DNA of 6,471 nucleotides from Burkholderiaceae bacterium (GTDB lineage: Bacteria; Pseudomonadota; Gammaproteobacteria; Burkholderiales; Burkholderiaceae_F). The stretch spans positions 1-6,471 of the forward strand of contig JACCYC010000213.1 in NCBI GenBank assembly GCA_013696665.1, in the 5' to 3' direction. A program made the translations under genes and the position numbers. Shown here one piece after another: positions 5,261 to 6,471 of the stretch (position 1 is its first letter; each line of letters begins with the position of its first letter). The notes beneath the pieces are model-generated. The model was given only the letters and a program-made list of their open reading frames with translations, was not told the origin of the DNA and did no database searches.

Positions 5261-6250
5261 TCATTCGGCTGTGATTTTCGCGTCGCGGATCACTTTGCCC
5301 CACTTGCCGGTCTCACTCCCGATAAACGACTCGAACTCGGCTGGCGTGCTGCCCACCGGGATCGTGCCCATCTCATCGAATCTCTGCTTGACGTCCGGCA
5401 GCTTCACGATCACGGCGACCTCGTCCGCGATGCGCTTGATGACAGCCGGTGGCGTGCCGGCGGGCGCCAGGATTCCGGCCCATGTACTGCCGGTGAAACC
5501 TTTGATACCCTGCTCGATAAAGGTCGGAACATCCGGCAGCGCGGCCAGCCGCGTTTCGCTCGTGACTCCGATCAGTCGCACCTTGCCGGCTTTGCCCGGA
5601 TTGATCAAACCCACGGCCGCGTCCATGAACAACTGGATGTGACCACCCATCAGATCCGTCAGGGCTGGCGCCGAGCCTTTGTACGGAATATGCACCATGC
5701 TCGTCTGCGTCACCGACTTCAGCAATTCGGTTGTGAGGTGTACCGCCGAGCCATTGCCACTGGAGCCGTAGCTCACCTTGCCGGGATTATTGCGCGCATA
5801 TTCGATCAGATCGGCTGCGCTCTTGAACGGCGTGTCGTTGTTCACTGCGGCCACTAGCGGAGAGACGCCGATCAGCGACACCGCCGCCAGATCCTTCTTC
5901 GGGTCATAGGGCAACTTCGGGTACAGCGTGGTGTTGGCCGCATAGGCAGCGATCACCACTGCCAACGTGTAGCCGTCAGGCGGTGACTTCGCAAGTGCAT
6001 CGACTCCGATAATGCTGTTTGCACCCGGCTTGTTGTCGATCACGACCGACTGGCCGAGCCGCTCCTGCAACTTCTGGGTTACCAGCCGCGCGGTGATATC
6101 AGTAAAGCCGCCGGGCGTGTAGGGGACGATCACCTTGATCGGCTTCGATGGCCAGGCCTGGGCCTGGGCACGGGGCACCAGCAGAGTCGTGGCGCCAGCG
6201 ATTAGCGCGCCATTGAAACGTCGCCGGTTGATGCGTTCTGAATCTGTCAT
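5261..6250 (-). CDS. Bug-family (TctC-like) periplasmic solute receptor
   Basis: 329 residues, complete, with ATG 6250-6248 preceded by AGGAG at a 5-nt spacing. The N-terminus is a secretion signal with R-R-R-F at 9-12, compatible with the Tat pathway, a hydrophobic stretch 15-25, and a probable cut after AQA (28-30). The mature protein starts AWPSKPIKVIVPYTPGG, the standard opening of Bug receptors. Further family marks are GYTLAVVIAA, the KVSYGSSGNGS ligand-loop region, HIPYKGSAPALTDLMGGHI and GFTGSTWAGILAPAGTP. Bug proteins bind small organic acids or related solutes in the periplasm, sometimes for tripartite tricarboxylate transporters and often as orphan receptors. The ligand cannot be read from the sequence. 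It lies 18 bp after an acyl-CoA synthetase gene, so the ligand may be the acid which that enzyme activates (inference). Confidence 0.96.
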   Translation of the reverse strand: MTDSERINRRRFNGALIAGATTLLVPRAQAQAWPSKPIKVIVPYTPGGFTDITARLVTQKLQERLGQSVVIDNKPGANSIIGVDALAKSPPDGYTLAVVIAAYAANTTLYPKLPYDPKKDLAAVSLIGVSPLVAAVNNDTPFKSAADLIEYARNNPGKVSYGSSGNGSAVHLTTELLKSVTQTSMVHIPYKGSAPALTDLMGGHIQLFMDAAVGLINPGKAGKVRLIGVTSETRLAALPDVPTFIEQGIKGFTGSTWAGILAPAGTPPAVIKRIADEVAVIVKLPDVKQRFDEMGTIPVGSTPAEFESFIGSETGKWGKVIRDAKITAE

Positions 6251-6255
6251 GTCTG

Positions 6256-6260
6256 CTCCT
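6256..6260 (-). promoter_or_regulatory. Ribosome binding site of the Bug receptor gene
   Basis: The minus strand reads AGGAG with a 5-nt spacer to ATG 6250-6248, within the 18-bp gap after the acyl-CoA synthetase stop. This supports translation of the receptor from a shared mRNA. Confidence 0.7.
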
Positions 6261-6268
6261 GATTACTT

Positions 6269-6471
6269 TTATTGACCGCTGAGGTAACGCTCGCGTAGCT
6301 CGCGCTTCAGTATCTTGCCAATTGAGTTGCGTGGCAATTCGTCGACGCAAAGCAGATCGGACAGCCGCTGCGTCTTGCCGACCCTGCCATTGATCCACTC
6401 GCGCAAATCAGTGGCAGCAATGTCTTGTCCGCCACGCCGCACGACGAAGGCTACTGGCGTTTCGCCCCACT
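6269..6471 (-). CDS. Acyl-CoA synthetase / AMP-dependent ligase, C-terminal end (5' part outside window)
   Basis: The last 66 codons of a gene entering from the right, ending at TAA (6271-6269). The sequence reads WGETPVAFVV, then DLREWINGRVGKTQRL, then VDELPRNSIGKILKRELRER. This is the AMP-binding C-terminal domain (PF13193) of adenylate-forming enzymes. The PRNSIGKI segment is the A10 motif, whose lysine contacts the acyl-adenylate in the first half-reaction. The enzyme would activate a carboxylic acid with ATP and CoA in the cytoplasm; the substrate cannot be told from this end. The stop lies 18 bp before the Bug receptor gene on the same strand, so the two probably form an operon. Confidence 0.93.
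   Translation of the reverse strand, partial: WGETPVAFVVRRGGQDIAATDLREWINGRVGKTQRLSDLLCVDELPRNSIGKILKRELRERYLSGQ

Overview
The window looks like chromosomal DNA of a high-GC betaproteobacterium, most likely Burkholderiales. The clearest sign is a complete Bug-family (TctC-like) periplasmic solute receptor, a family greatly expanded in that order. It sits directly behind an acyl-CoA synthetase. Codons end mostly in G or C throughout. No RNA genes, insertion sequences or CRISPR arrays were recognised.

Layout. (1) 1-1752, minus strand: a two-gene unit. A TIR-domain protein with one membrane segment (859-1752) overlaps, by a GTGA stop/start, a lipoprotein gene (862 down to the left edge, 3' end missing). 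The lipoprotein carries an in-frame hexanucleotide repeat coding for eleven Ala-Thr pairs. (2) 1753-2031: a divergent intergenic region with three hairpins, one of them terminator-like on the plus strand. (3) 2032-3009, plus strand: a second lipoprotein gene broken by a frameshift near 2292, with signs of an opposite shift near 2941. (4) 3196-4626, plus strand: a second, intact TIR protein with one membrane segment and a TPR-like periplasmic part. (5) 4673-5207, plus strand: a P-loop ATPase gene of the AAA_28 type, frameshifted near 4860 and without a convincing start. (6) 5261-6471, minus strand: the end of an acyl-CoA synthetase gene, then the Bug receptor, probably one operon for uptake and CoA activation of an organic acid.

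How the genes may work together. Both TIR proteins have the same topology: a cytoplasmic N-terminal TIR domain that keeps the candidate catalytic glutamate, a single membrane helix, and a periplasmic C-terminal part. One is translationally coupled to a lipoprotein, and the other lies just after a decayed lipoprotein gene. This suggests, by inference only, an envelope-spanning TIR sensor module that couples a periplasmic signal to a cytoplasmic TIR activity. The TIR genes are intact while two neighbouring genes carry indels. Either the locus is decaying or the assembly has errors, and read-level checks would decide. The right-hand transport/acyl-CoA part looks functionally unrelated and converges on the TIR region.
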